A stretch of 64,000 nucleotides of DNA from Nocardioides campestrisoli (GCF_013624435.2 NZ_CP061768.1:3748001-3812000), one strand, 5' to 3'. Counted from the stretch's first letter, positions 38,075 through 47,210 are shown. The notes: a model not told the origin generated them from the sequence alone. Made by a program: numbers and translations.

Positions 38075-40423
38075 GTGGCTCCTCCTCCTTCTCCCAGCAC
38101 GGCCCGCGTCCCCCGGCGCCGGACCGGCGACCTCCTGGCCCGCCTGGGCCACGTCCCCGGACGGGAGGAGCGGCTGCGGCACGTGCAGGTGGTCCCGGCC
38201 CGCGACGCGGTCACGGAGCCATGGCCGGCCTGGTCGCACCCGGAGGTGCGGGCCGCCTTCGAGCGACGCGGCATCCGCGCACCCTGGCGCCACCAGGTCG
38301 TGGCCGCCGACGCGGTGCGTGCCGGCCAGCACGTCATCCTGTCCACCGGCACGGCGTCGGGCAAGTCGCTCGCCTACCAGCTCCCCGCCCTGACCGCCGT
38401 GCTCGAGGCGCGGGGTTCGCGCGACCAGCGCGGCGCGGGCGTGCTCTACCTCTCCCCCACCAAGGCGCTGGCCCACGACCAGCTGGCCGGGCTCCAGGAG
38501 CTCCGGACGGGGGTCCGGGCGACCACCCACGACGGTGACAGCAGCCGCGAGCAGCGCGACTGGGCCCGCGACCACGCGGAGTACGTGCTGACCAACCCCG
38601 ACATGCTGCACCGCTCCCTGCTGCCCGGACACAGCCGCTGGGCCAAGTTCCTGGGCTCGCTGCAGGTCGTGGTGGTCGACGAGTGCCACCACTACCGCGG
38701 CGTCTTCGGGGCGCACGTCGCCCAGGTGCTGCGTCGGCTGCGGCGGGTCTGCGCGATGTACGGCGCGTCCCCCACCTTCGTCCTGCTCTCGGCGACCGTG
38801 GCCGAGCCGGCCGAGTCCGCGCACCGGCTGACCGGCCTCGACGTGCTGGCCCTGACCGCCGACCACTCCCCGCACGGCGAGCTCACCCTGGGGCTGTGGG
38901 AGCCGCCGCTGACCTCGTTCACGGGCGAGAACGGTGCCCCGGTACGCCGCGCGGCCTCCTCGGAGACCGCCGACCTGCTGGCCGACCTGGTTGCCGAGGG
39001 GGTCGCCACCCTGGCCTTCGTCCGCTCCCGGCGCGGGGTGGAGCAGGTGGCGGTGCGGGCCGCCGAGCTGCTCGGCGAGGTCGCTCCCGAGCTGCCCACG
39101 CAGGTGGCGGCCTACCGCGGCGGCTACCTCCCCGAGGAGCGCCGCCAGCTCGAGTCAGCCCTGCGGGCCGGACGGCTCACCGGCCTGGCCGCCACCAACG
39201 CCCTCGAGCTGGGCATCGACATCAGCGGGCTGGACGCGGTGCTGCTCGCCGGCTTCCCGGGGACCAGGGCGGCCATGTGGCAGCAGATCGGCCGGGCCGG
39301 GCGCGAGGGGCAGGACGCGCTGGCGGTCCTGGTCGCCCGCGACGACCCGCTGGACACCTACCTGGTCGCCCACCCCGAGAGCCTGTTCGGCGCCCCGGTC
39401 GAGGCGACCGTCTTCGACCCGGACAACCACTACGTGCTGGCCCCGCACCTGTGCGCCGCGGCGTACGAGGCCCCGCTGACCGAGGCCGACCTGCCGCTCT
39501 TCGGCCCCTCCGCGGCGGCCGCGGTGCAGGGGCTGACCGACGCGGGGCTGCTGCGGCGCCGCCCCCGTGGCTGGTACTGGACCGACCGGAGCCGGCCCAG
39601 CGACGTGACCGACATCCGCTCCACCGGCGGGTCGCCCTTCCAGCTGGTCGAGGGCTCCAGCGGACGGGTGGTGGGCACCGTGGACGCCTCCAGCGTGCAC
39701 GGGACGGCGCACCCCGGCGCGGTCTACCTGCACCGCGGCGAGTCCTGGCTCGTCGGCGAGCTCGACCTGGAGGACCGGGTGGCCACCATGGAGCGCACGG
39801 ACGTGCCGTGGACCACCGCGGCGCGGGAGACCACGGAGATCAGCATCGTCGCCGAGCGCGAGCACGAGTACTGGGGCGACTGCCGGCTCTCCCTCGGCGA
39901 GGTCGACGTCACCCACCAGGTCGTCTCCTACCTGACCCGTCGCCAGCCCAGCGGCGAGGTGATCGCCGAGACGCCGCTGGACCTCCCGCCCCGCGACCTG
40001 CGGACGACCGCGGTGTGGTGGCAGGTGCCCGACCACGTGCTGGACTCCGCGGGCCTGGCGGCCGCCGACCTGCCGGGCAGCGCGCACGCGGCCGAGCACT
40101 GCTCGATCGGGCTGCTGCCGCTCTTCGCGACCTGCGACCGCTGGGACATCGGCGGCGTCTCCACCGCCCGGCACCCCGACACCGGCGTGCTCACCGTCTT
40201 CGTCCACGACGGCCACCCGGGCGGGGCGGGCTTCGCCGAGCGCGGCTACCGCTCGGCGCGGCGGTGGCTGACCGCGACCCGGGACACGATCGCGGCGTGC
40301 GAGTGCGACGAGGGCTGCCCGTCGTGCATCCAGTCCCCCAAGTGCGGAAATCAGAACAACCCGCTGGACAAGGCCGGCGCGACCCGCCTGCTGGACCTAT
40401 TGCTCGACCAGGCTGCCCGCTAG
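38075..40423 (+). CDS. DEAD/DEAH box helicase with DUF1998 (MrfA/YprA-like)
   Basis: Superfamily 2 helicase, 782 residues. Motifs: Q-like PWRHQ near residue 70, Walker A GTASGKS near residue 90, DECHH (motif II) near residue 208, SAT (motif III) near residue 243, ATNALELGIDISG (motif V) near residue 370, and QIGRAGREG (motif VI) near residue 408. The C-terminal DUF1998 part carries the four-cysteine cluster CECDEGCPSC plus a distal CGN (about 738-757), as in Bacillus MrfA, which repairs mitomycin damage. The neighbouring Tad genes are conserved beside this helicase in actinobacteria. Start is GTG. Confidence 0.92.
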   Translation: MAPPPSPSTARVPRRRTGDLLARLGHVPGREERLRHVQVVPARDAVTEPWPAWSHPEVRAAFERRGIRAPWRHQVVAADAVRAGQHVILSTGTASGKSLAYQLPALTAVLEARGSRDQRGAGVLYLSPTKALAHDQLAGLQELRTGVRATTHDGDSSREQRDWARDHAEYVLTNPDMLHRSLLPGHSRWAKFLGSLQVVVVDECHHYRGVFGAHVAQVLRRLRRVCAMYGASPTFVLLSATVAEPAESAHRLTGLDVLALTADHSPHGELTLGLWEPPLTSFTGENGAPVRRAASSETADLLADLVAEGVATLAFVRSRRGVEQVAVRAAELLGEVAPELPTQVAAYRGGYLPEERRQLESALRAGRLTGLAATNALELGIDISGLDAVLLAGFPGTRAAMWQQIGRAGREGQDALAVLVARDDPLDTYLVAHPESLFGAPVEATVFDPDNHYVLAPHLCAAAYEAPLTEADLPLFGPSAAAAVQGLTDAGLLRRRPRGWYWTDRSRPSDVTDIRSTGGSPFQLVEGSSGRVVGTVDASSVHGTAHPGAVYLHRGESWLVGELDLEDRVATMERTDVPWTTAARETTEISIVAEREHEYWGDCRLSLGEVDVTHQVVSYLTRRQPSGEVIAETPLDLPPRDLRTTAVWWQVPDHVLDSAGLAAADLPGSAHAAEHCSIGLLPLFATCDRWDIGGVSTARHPDTGVLTVFVHDGHPGGAGFAERGYRSARRWLTATRDTIAACECDEGCPSCIQSPKCGNQNNPLDKAGATRLLDLLLDQAAR

Positions 40424-40432
40424 GTTGGCCCT

Positions 40433-40750
40433 ATGGTGGCTCTGGGGCTCGTCCTGATCATCGTCGGCGCGATCGCGATCCTGGCGGCGCTCTTCGTGAG
40501 CGAGGGGCGCGCCGAGCTGCTGGGGATGGACCTGACCGCGCTCACCATCTTCCTGATCGGGGCGGCGGCCGGCGCCTGCGTGATCTGGGGCATCAGCATC
40601 CTGCGGTGGGGCACCCGCCGCAGCATTGCCGCCCGGCGCGAGCGCAAGGAGCTGCGCAACCTCAACGCCAAGCTCGACCGGGCCCGTTCGGAGGGGGCCG
40701 AGGAGGAGCGCGGCAGCGAGCCACGGAGCGACGGCGGCCCGACCGTCTGA
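40433..40750 (+). CDS. Small two-helix membrane protein
   Basis: It has 105 residues: two transmembrane helices (about 3-22 and 34-57) and a basic-to-acidic coiled cytoplasmic tail. It starts 9 bases after the helicase stop, so probably one transcript. Its 3' end overlaps the convergent Tad helper gene by 89 bases. Function unknown; resembles small LapA/DUF-type actinobacterial membrane proteins. Confidence 0.7.
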   Translation: MVALGLVLIIVGAIAILAALFVSEGRAELLGMDLTALTIFLIGAAAGACVIWGISILRWGTRRSIAARRERKELRNLNAKLDRARSEGAEEERGSEPRSDGGPTV

Positions 40751-41120
40751 CCGGACCGGCTCGGGCCCGGCCACGGAGCTCGGCCACGACCGGCAGCAGC
40801 GGGGGCGCGCCGACCTCCACCTCCAGGACCACCTCCTCCCCCTCGGTCCGGCACGACCTCAGCGTGGCCCCGTTGGCGGAGGCCACCTCCGCCGCACGCG
40901 GGCACGGGGGCGCTCCCGTGAGCAGCGCCTGCGCGGCGGCCAGCGCCGCCAGGTCGGCCGCCCCCTGTGCCCGCCGGTGCGCGTGCAGCAGCCCACCGAC
41001 CCCGGCCACGCCTACCGCCACCGTGAGCAGCACGCCCACCATCGCGACCACCAGGACGGTCGCGGCTCCCCGCTCGTCGCGCGGCTGCCTCAGTCCCCGC
41101 GCGCCGCGCTGCCACCTCAT
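40662..41120 (-). CDS. TadG-like secretion/helicase-neighbourhood protein (Rv3654c-like)
   Basis: It has 152 residues. An N-terminal DERGAATVLVVAMVGVLLTVAVG segment (residues 15-40; single membrane helix with prepilin-like pattern) is followed by a helix with ADLAALAAAQAL, typical of TadG-like minor pilins near the helicase. A cysteine pair (PCPR, SCRT) follows, and the rest is basic. The ATG overlaps the tadE-like stop by 4 bases. The tail overlaps the convergent gene at 40662-40750, and the last 45 residues may be poorly conserved. In mycobacteria the homologue lies last in the same order. Confidence 0.78.
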   Translation of the reverse strand: MRWQRGARGLRQPRDERGAATVLVVAMVGVLLTVAVGVAGVGGLLHAHRRAQGAADLAALAAAQALLTGAPPCPRAAEVASANGATLRSCRTEGEEVVLEVEVGAPPLLPVVAELRGRARAGPVRRSGRRRSVARCRAPPRPPPNGPGRAWR

Positions 41121-41521
41121 TCCGCCTCGCCCTCCTCCTCGGCGGCGACGGCCTCCGCCTGGAGCCGGGCCCCGGGCAGCGCGCCGAGCAGCCCGTCGGC
41201 CTCGAGGATGGCCCTGACCCGGACCACCACCAGGCCGTCGGAGCGCCCGACGTCGATCCGGGCGCCCGGCGGGGCGACCCGTCCTCCCCACTCCCGGGCC
41301 CGTGCCTCGGACTCGCCCCGGGCGAGCGCCCGCGCCACCTCGCGGGCGGCGTCGACGACGCGCAGCTGCGCCACGCCGAGGGAGAGCATCCAGACCAGCG
41401 CGAGCACCACGGCCAGCAGCACCGGGATGCCCATCGCCAGCTCGGCGGTCACGGACCCGTGCTCGGTGCGGCTCCCTGCTCGGCCGCCTGGGCGGGGATG
41501 ACGGGTCGCCCCGGACCTCAC
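41117..41521 (-). CDS. TadE-like pilus assembly protein (Rv3655c-like)
   Basis: It has 134 residues from a GTG that overlaps the flp stop by 4 bases. The membrane segment begins at EHGSVTAELAMGIPVLL (near residue 22), with the Glu at position +5 of prepilin-like proteins. VVDAAREVARALARGE follows, as in TadE proteins. Probably a minor component of a Flp-type pilus or of a related secretion system. A shorter GTG start at 41452 would remove the basic leader. Confidence 0.82.
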   Translation of the reverse strand: MRSGATRHPRPGGRAGSRTEHGSVTAELAMGIPVLLAVVLALVWMLSLGVAQLRVVDAAREVARALARGESEARAREWGGRVAPPGARIDVGRSDGLVVVRVRAILEADGLLGALPGARLQAEAVAAEEEGEAE

Positions 41522-41751
41522 CCGATGCCCAGCAGCTCGAGGACGTGCTTGAACAGCGTCTTGAGCAGGTTGTCGCCGAACCCGCCCGTGAGCATCTTGT
41601 AGAGCAGCCCCGCCAGGCCGGCGCCCGCCGCGGTGCCCACGGCGTACTCCGCGGTGGTGATGCCCTGCTCGTCGCGGCGGCGCCTGCGCGCCCGCACCCC
41701 GGCGGGGCCGCCCCGCGTGCCCCGTCCCACCCTCGTGATCGTCTTCCGCAT
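41518..41751 (-). CDS. Flp-like pilin (DUF4244, Rv3656c-like)
   Basis: It has 77 residues, start ATG at 41751 with GAGGAGCGAGG upstream. A basic leader (residues 1-34) precedes QGITTAEYAVGTAAGAGLAGLLYKML. The Glu five residues after the cleavage-site glycine, GITTAE, is typical of prepilins processed by TadV-like peptidase. It heads the short unit flp, tadE-like, helper. No prepilin peptidase gene is visible in the window. Confidence 0.85.
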   Translation of the reverse strand: MRKTITRVGRGTRGGPAGVRARRRRRDEQGITTAEYAVGTAAGAGLAGLLYKMLTGGFGDNLLKTLFKHVLELLGIG

Positions 41752-41895
41752 CCTCGCTCCTCGGTGTCGCAGCCACCGGACGTGGCCGACCGGCACCAGC
41801 CTCGGGACTCGACGGCGGGCGCGCGGGCGAGGTGCTGCGAGCCTGTGGAGCAACGGGCGCGGGAGGCGGCTGTGGACGAGTCGCGGCCCGGCGGG

Positions 41896-43284
41896 TCACT
41901 GCGGCTGCAGGACCTCCGACGCGGCGAGCTCGGCGAGCAGCGCGCGGCGCATGGTGACGGTCAGGGTGGCCACCCAGGCCGAGCAGGCGGGGATGGCGGG
42001 GTGACGGGCCTCGAAGACCGTCCCCTTGGGCAGGCAGGTGATCCAGGCGTGCATCTGGTCGTCGGCGGGCACCCGGCCCAGCAGGGCCCGGGACTCGTTG
42101 AGCATCCAGCCCTCCGCCGGGCTCCGGCGGTGGTCGACGAAGCCCAGCACGAGCGACGGCTCCCGCAGGTCGGGCAGCAGCCGGTGGACCAGCGGCGTGG
42201 GGATCGCCCCGTGCGCGGACCGGTCCCGCGCGGCGACCACCTGCCGGCAGACGGTGCGCAGCTCGGCGGTGGGGTCGACGGTGAGCAGCAGCGGCACCAC
42301 GGCCGCGTACCAGCCGACCGACCTGGCGTGCTCCGGCGGACGGCCGGGGACCTTCAGCAGACCGGCCAGCTCGTAGGGTCCCGGCCCCTCCTGGTCGGCG
42401 ATGGCGCGCAGCATCAGCGCGATCAGCACGGTCTCCAGGTCCGTCCCCCAGCGCCCGGCCAGCTCGTCGAGCTCGGCCGTCTCGCCCGGCGTGGCCAGCG
42501 GCATGGAGACCAGCTCGTGGCCCCACCGCCCGCCTCGCGAGACCCCGGAGGAGAGCGGCAGCCCGGCGGCGTCCCCGGCCTGCGCCACCTCGCGCCAGAC
42601 GTCCATCCGCGGGTCCTCCGCGGTCAGCCCGGCGAGCCGCGCCTGCTCGCCGGCGGCATGGTCCAGGTGGCTGGGGGGCGCCGCGGGGACCGGCCCCGGC
42701 CCGTCGCCCCGGGCGTAGGCGGCGTGCAACAGCGGCAGCTCGTCGAGGGCGGCATGCATCGAGACGAGGTCGAAGGTGACGTGGTCGAACGCCGCGAACA
42801 GGGTGAGCGAGTCCTCCGACTCCACGGTGACGAACCCGGCCCGGGGCCACACGTGCGGCTGAGCGCTGGCCGTCAGGTGCTCGACCAGGCAGTCGTGGGC
42901 CTCCGCCGCGGCCAGGTCGTCCCCGAGCGGAAGGGCGACGAACTCCACCTCACCGGGTGCCAGCAGCCGGCGGAAGAACTCGCCCCCGAGCCGCTCGTAG
43001 TCGCACCGCAGGCTCTCGTGGCGGTCGAAGAAGCTGGCCAGGGCGGCCGGCACCGCGTCCTCCGCGCCCGGCACGAGCCGGCCGGAGAGCCCGATCCACG
43101 GCGCCTCGGCCGGATCGGGACGCGGGCTGCCCGAGGCGGCCAGCAGGTGCTGGCGCTGGTCGACGGTCACGGGTCGCTCGTCAGGTGGGCTGACCCCGAG
43201 CGCCTTGGCGCACCGGTCGGACGGCACCCATGCCGTGACCCTCCCGGGGCGCACGTGCGCGGCGCCCAGATGTGTCGTACGCAC
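41896..43284 (-). CDS. PapA-like condensation-fold acyltransferase
   Basis: Stand-alone condensation/CAT-fold enzyme, 462 residues. The catalytic HxxxD is H168-V-T-F-D172 within FAAFDHVTFD, and the second lobe keeps FVDHRRSP near residue 373. The N-terminus, with HVRPGRVTAWVPS, recalls mycobacterial PapA1-3, which esterify trehalose or other lipids with acyl chains. It could transfer an acyl or aminoacyl group to a small molecule. No polyketide or peptide synthetase is next to it. It lies on the minus strand between the tadC terminator (43315-43343) and flp. Confidence 0.82.
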   Translation of the reverse strand: MRTTHLGAAHVRPGRVTAWVPSDRCAKALGVSPPDERPVTVDQRQHLLAASGSPRPDPAEAPWIGLSGRLVPGAEDAVPAALASFFDRHESLRCDYERLGGEFFRRLLAPGEVEFVALPLGDDLAAAEAHDCLVEHLTASAQPHVWPRAGFVTVESEDSLTLFAAFDHVTFDLVSMHAALDELPLLHAAYARGDGPGPVPAAPPSHLDHAAGEQARLAGLTAEDPRMDVWREVAQAGDAAGLPLSSGVSRGGRWGHELVSMPLATPGETAELDELAGRWGTDLETVLIALMLRAIADQEGPGPYELAGLLKVPGRPPEHARSVGWYAAVVPLLLTVDPTAELRTVCRQVVAARDRSAHGAIPTPLVHRLLPDLREPSLVLGFVDHRRSPAEGWMLNESRALLGRVPADDQMHAWITCLPKGTVFEARHPAIPACSAWVATLTVTMRRALLAELAASEVLQPQ

Positions 43285-43314
43285 CCGGCCCTCCCTGCTG
43301 GGTCCCCGTCACCC

Positions 43315-43343
43315 GAAAAAAGCCTCAACAGCGTTGACGAGGC
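43315..43343 (-). terminator. Intrinsic terminator with U-tract after tadC
   Basis: On the minus strand a stem GCCTC...GAGGC, extended by AAC/GTT with a 3-base bulge and GCT loop, is followed by six T (43321-43316). It stands 46 bases after the tadC stop and would separate the Tad operon from the acyltransferase gene. Textbook U-tract terminators are rare in such genomes. Confidence 0.75.
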
Positions 43344-43388
43344 ATCACAGAGTCCCGGGCGACCCACTGGCTGTCAAGGGTCCCGTGC

Positions 43389-44132
43389 TCACCGCGCTCC
43401 CAGCTGGGCGGCGAGACCTGCCACGACAGGCACAACGCCCAACAGCAGGAAGCCGGGCAGCAGGCACAGCCCCAGGGGCAGAGCGGCCCAGACCCCGACG
43501 CCGCGGGCCCGGTCCTCGGCGGCCGCTCGTCCCTCCTGGGCGAGCTGGACGGCCAGCGCCTCCACCGTGTCGCTGACCGGCGCGCCGGTCTGGTGCGCCC
43601 GGGCCAGGGCCCTGCCGAGCACGGCGATGCCCGGCTCCTCGGCGAGCTCGTCCCACACCGTCGCCGGGTCCATGCCGAGCGCCAACCTGGCCCGAGCGCC
43701 GGCGAACGCCTCCGCCGCGGCCCCCGGGAGTGCGGCGCAGGCGCCGGCCAACGCCGCGGAGGGCGGCGCGCCCGCGCGGAGGCCCGCCGCCATCAACCCG
43801 ACCAGGTGGGGCAGCTCGCGGGTCGCCTGCACCCGGGCCCGGCGGACCGCGGGTGGCTCCGAGCGCCCCAGCAACCGCCAGCAGACGACGGCGACCAGCA
43901 CCGCCGACGGCAGGCCGAGCGGTCCGCCGACGAAGAGCCACGCCCCGGCTCCGGCGAGCGCCGCCACGACCGCTCGACGTACCGGGGAGCGTCCCCCGGC
44001 GGCCCGGCCCGCCGCCTGGGCGCCCGCGCCGTACCCGGGCGGATCGTACGGCGGCCGGAGGCTCGGTCGCGGGCTCCGGACGAGGAGCATCGCCGCCCCC
44101 AGGGCAAGCCCCGCCAGCAGCGCCGGGCTCAC
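43389..44132 (-). CDS. tadC: TadC-like type II secretion system F-domain protein
   Basis: Inner-membrane platform protein, 247 residues from GTG overlapping the tadB stop. Hydrophobic segments lie near residues 5-15, 45-80 and 215-240. The T2SSF domain is about 90-210 and contains LPHLVGLMAAGLRAGAPPSAAL and ALARAHQTGAPVSDTVEAL. Last gene of the minus-strand Tad operon and followed by a terminator. Confidence 0.87.
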   Translation of the reverse strand: MSPALLAGLALGAAMLLVRSPRPSLRPPYDPPGYGAGAQAAGRAAGGRSPVRRAVVAALAGAGAWLFVGGPLGLPSAVLVAVVCWRLLGRSEPPAVRRARVQATRELPHLVGLMAAGLRAGAPPSAALAGACAALPGAAAEAFAGARARLALGMDPATVWDELAEEPGIAVLGRALARAHQTGAPVSDTVEALAVQLAQEGRAAAEDRARGVGVWAALPLGLCLLPGFLLLGVVPVVAGLAAQLGAR

Positions 44133-44986
44133 AGCTCGCGCTCCACCGAGCCGGCGATCGACTCGATCCACCACAGCCCGGCGACCTCCAGCACCAGCCC
44201 CGCGGCCAGGCACAGGGTCCCGGCGGTGGTGGTCAGCAGGAACTGCCACGATCCGCCGCCCGTGCCCTGGGCCGCGACCAGCGCCAGGACCGGCAGGGCG
44301 ACCAGCAGCCGGGCCGTCGACCGCGCCGAGGCGAGCTCGGAGCCCACCACCCGCCGGGTGGCCCGGGCGGCTCGGAGCCCTTCCCCGACCCGGGCCAGCG
44401 CGTCCGCCAGGCCGTCGCCGCTGCGGTGGGCCACCTGCCAGGCTCCGGCCACCAGCCGCAGGTCCCGGTGCCCTCCGCGGCGCAACGCCCCGGGCACGTC
44501 GGCGCCGAGCCGTGCCGCCCGCACCGCCGGGTCCAGCGCGGAGCAGCCCTGAGCGGCCAGCTCCAGCGCCCGCTCCGCGCTCCGTCCGGCCCGCAGCTCG
44601 TCGGCCAGCACCAGGCAGGCCTCGAGCACCTGCTCGGCGAGCTGCGCCGCCGCCCGGCGCTGCCGTCCCCGCCGCCACAGCAGCACTCCGGCGCACCCCA
44701 GCGCGGTCGCGATCGCCCCGTGCAGCAGCGCCCTCGCGCCGGTCGCGGCGGAGTCGCCCGAGCTCTCGCGCAGACCCGGCACCAGCGTCGCAGCCAGCAG
44801 CCCGACCACCAGGAGAGCCGTCAGGGCCAGGGCCGGCGCCGGTGGCCGGACCCACGTCCGGGGAGCCGTCGCGCCGGGCGGCGGGGACGGGAGCGCCGCC
44901 CACCGGACCGGCAGCAGCAGGGCGGCCCCCGCGGCGGCCAGGACGACCGTCAGCCAGATCTCCACCGAGGGCCCCGAGCCGGTCAC
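44129..44986 (-). CDS. tadB: TadB-like type II secretion system F-domain protein
   Basis: Second platform protein, 285 residues with about five transmembrane segments. The T2SSF domain is about 105-245 and contains EACLVLADELRAGRSAERAL and ARVGEGLRAAR. Start and stop overlap tadA and tadC by 4 bases each. TadB and TadC normally form a heteromeric platform under the TadA ATPase. Confidence 0.87.
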   Translation of the reverse strand: MTGSGPSVEIWLTVVLAAAGAALLLPVRWAALPSPPPGATAPRTWVRPPAPALALTALLVVGLLAATLVPGLRESSGDSAATGARALLHGAIATALGCAGVLLWRRGRQRRAAAQLAEQVLEACLVLADELRAGRSAERALELAAQGCSALDPAVRAARLGADVPGALRRGGHRDLRLVAGAWQVAHRSGDGLADALARVGEGLRAARATRRVVGSELASARSTARLLVALPVLALVAAQGTGGGSWQFLLTTTAGTLCLAAGLVLEVAGLWWIESIAGSVEREL

Positions 44987-46137
44987 AGGCGGCGGGCCAG
45001 GTCGTCGGCGGCTGGGCCCTCGGCCAGGGTCCCGTCGGCGGCGAAGGTCAGGGCGGTGACCATCCGGGTCCCGTCCTGCCCGCGGGACGGCACGGCGACC
45101 TCTGCGAGGCGGCGTACCCCGTCCTCGCCCCGGACGACGTGCAGCACCAGGTCGACGGCCGCGCCGAGCTGGCTCATGGCCGCGTCCCGGCCGAGGCCGG
45201 CCGTGACCGCCAGCGCCTCGATCCGGGCGGTCACCTGGGTCGCGGCGTTGGCGTGCAGCGTCCCTGCACCACCCTCGTGCCCGGTGTTCATCGCGGCCAG
45301 CAGATCGACCACCTCGCCCCCGCGCACCTCCCCGACGACCAACCGGTCAGGGCGCATCCTCAGGGCCTGGCGCACGAGCAGCCGCAGATCCACGGCACCG
45401 CGGCCCTCGACGTTGGCCGGCCGAGCCTCCAGCGCGACCACGTGCGGGTGCTCGGGTCTCAGCTCCGAGGAGTCCTCGACCAGGACGATCCGCTCGGTGG
45501 GCGGCACCAGCCCCAGCATGGTCGCCAGCAGCGTGGTCTTCCCCGACCCGGTGCCGCCGCTGACCAGGAAGGCCAGCCGCCGGGCGACCACGTCGCCGAG
45601 CAGCCGGGCGCCGGGGGCGGTGAGCGCCCGGTTGGTCACGAGGTCCTCCAGGGCGAACGCCCGGGCCCGGGGCACCCGCAGCGAGATCAGCGTCCCGGGA
45701 CGCGCCACCGGCGCCAGGACCGCATGGAACCGGGTGCCGTCGGGGAGCCGGACGTCGCACCACGGGGTGGCGTCGTCGAGGCGGCGCCCGCCCAGGCCCG
45801 CGAGGCGTTGGGCGAGTCGGCGCACCTCGGCCTCGTCGACCAGCTCCACGTCGGTGCGCTCCAGGCCGCGGCCCCGGTCGACCCAGACCGGCCCGGCGCC
45901 GTTGACCAGGACGTCGGTCACGGACTCGTCGTCGATCAGCGGCTCCAGCACACCGACGCCGAAGGCACTGCGGCGCAGCAGGTCGTGGATCGCCCGCACC
46001 GCGTCGTCGCCCACCGGGCGGCCCTGGCGCCGGAGCACGTCGGCCACCCGGTGAGGCGTGAGCTCGCCGTGCTCGCGGGCCAGCTGCTCGCGGACCGCCT
46101 CGACGATCTCCGGCGCGGTCGCGCTCAGGCCGCCCAC
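44983..46137 (-). CDS. tadA: TadA/CpaF secretion ATPase
   Basis: Secretion or pilus-assembly ATPase, 384 residues from GTG. It has a helical N-terminus, then LINPDED-like DDESVTDVLVNG near residue 68, the basic switch, Walker A VSGGTGSGKTT near residue 192, Asp box LVEDSSELR near residue 218, Walker B VVGEVRGGE near residue 265 and the His box GTLHANAA near residue 292. It follows the CpaE-like gene with 13 bases of overlap. Confidence 0.93.
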   Translation of the reverse strand: MGGLSATAPEIVEAVREQLAREHGELTPHRVADVLRRQGRPVGDDAVRAIHDLLRRSAFGVGVLEPLIDDESVTDVLVNGAGPVWVDRGRGLERTDVELVDEAEVRRLAQRLAGLGGRRLDDATPWCDVRLPDGTRFHAVLAPVARPGTLISLRVPRARAFALEDLVTNRALTAPGARLLGDVVARRLAFLVSGGTGSGKTTLLATMLGLVPPTERIVLVEDSSELRPEHPHVVALEARPANVEGRGAVDLRLLVRQALRMRPDRLVVGEVRGGEVVDLLAAMNTGHEGGAGTLHANAATQVTARIEALAVTAGLGRDAAMSQLGAAVDLVLHVVRGEDGVRRLAEVAVPSRGQDGTRMVTALTFAADGTLAEGPAADDLARRL

Positions 46138-47210
46138 GGCTCTCCCAGCCCGGCGAGCAGCTCCGCGGCGGCCCGCGCGAGCGGCCCACGCCGGCCACGG
46201 GCAGGTCCGAGCCCCAGCTCGACGGCCTCCTCGAGGCCCCGCTGGTCGAGCATCTGCACCAGCACCGGCGCGCCCACGGTCCGCTCCACCGAGCCCGGCG
46301 AGAGCCCGCGGCCGCGCAGCACCAGGGCGGCGCGGTCACCCCGCCCCTCCAGGACACGGGCGGTGGCGGCGACGCTGGTCAGCGTCGGGCGCAGCACCAC
46401 GAGCAGCCGGTCAGCGCGGGTGACGACCTCCTCGACCAGCTCGCCGGAGCGGCGCGGCAGGTCGACCACCACCAGGTCGTGGACCCGGCGAGCCGCGGCC
46501 AACGCCTCCCGGACCACCTCGGGAGCCGGAGGGACCGGCGTACCGGGGCCCCAGGTGAGCACGCCGAGCCCGTCGCGACCGGGGACGGCGTCCCGCAACG
46601 AGACGCCGCTGAGGCGGCCGGTGGCGCCGGCGAGCGCGGACCAGCCCAGGCCGGGCTCGCCGTCGAGCCCCAGCACCCGGTCGACCCCCGGACCGCCCGG
46701 GTCGGTGTCGACCACCAGCGCCGGGCCGCTGCGGACGGCGACCTGGGCAAGCGCACACGCCAGGGTGGTGGCCCCGGCACCACCCGACCCGGCCTGGACC
46801 GCCAGCACCCGGCCCCGGCGCCGGGCCACCACCAGGTCGGACATCAGCCCTGCCAGCCAGTCGCCGGCCTGGTCCACCCGGAGCACCGCCTCCGCACCGA
46901 GCTCGACCGCGCGGCGGAACTCGCCCTCCTCCGGGTCGGCGCAGCCCACGAGGTGGACCCCGGGCCGCCGGGGCGGGCGGAGCAGGGCCAGTCGGCCCGC
47001 CAGGTCGAAGCCCACCAGCACCACCGACGCGCCCGGCCACTCGGCCAGCGCCGCCGCCTCGCCCCCGGCGACCCGCGGCATCACCCCCGCACCGGCAGCC
47101 AGCCGGTGCACCTCCTCGACCAGCCGCGGGTCCCGGCTGACGACCAGCAGCCCGCCCGCGCCCGCATCCCGCCCCGCATCCGCATCGCTCTGCGCCCCCG
47201 TCTCAGCCAT
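46125..47210 (-). CDS. CpaE/Ssd-like MinD-family protein (Rv3660c-like)
   Basis: It has 361 residues. An N-terminal receiver-like region (20-120) lacks a phospho-acceptor pattern. A MinD/ParA-like ATPase follows: the deviant Walker A is AGSGGAGATTLACALA (near 140; lysine changed), then VVDTDPGGPGVD near 170 and LVVVDLPRR near 245. The Rv3660c homologue in mycobacteria (Ssd) affects septum formation; CpaE localises the Tad pilus in Caulobacter. It is the first gene of the Tad operon, divergent from the HAD gene. Confidence 0.87.
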   Translation of the reverse strand: MAETGAQSDADAGRDAGAGGLLVVSRDPRLVEEVHRLAAGAGVMPRVAGGEAAALAEWPGASVVLVGFDLAGRLALLRPPRRPGVHLVGCADPEEGEFRRAVELGAEAVLRVDQAGDWLAGLMSDLVVARRRGRVLAVQAGSGGAGATTLACALAQVAVRSGPALVVDTDPGGPGVDRVLGLDGEPGLGWSALAGATGRLSGVSLRDAVPGRDGLGVLTWGPGTPVPPAPEVVREALAAARRVHDLVVVDLPRRSGELVEEVVTRADRLLVVLRPTLTSVAATARVLEGRGDRAALVLRGRGLSPGSVERTVGAPVLVQMLDQRGLEEAVELGLGPARGRRGPLARAAAELLAGLGEPWAA

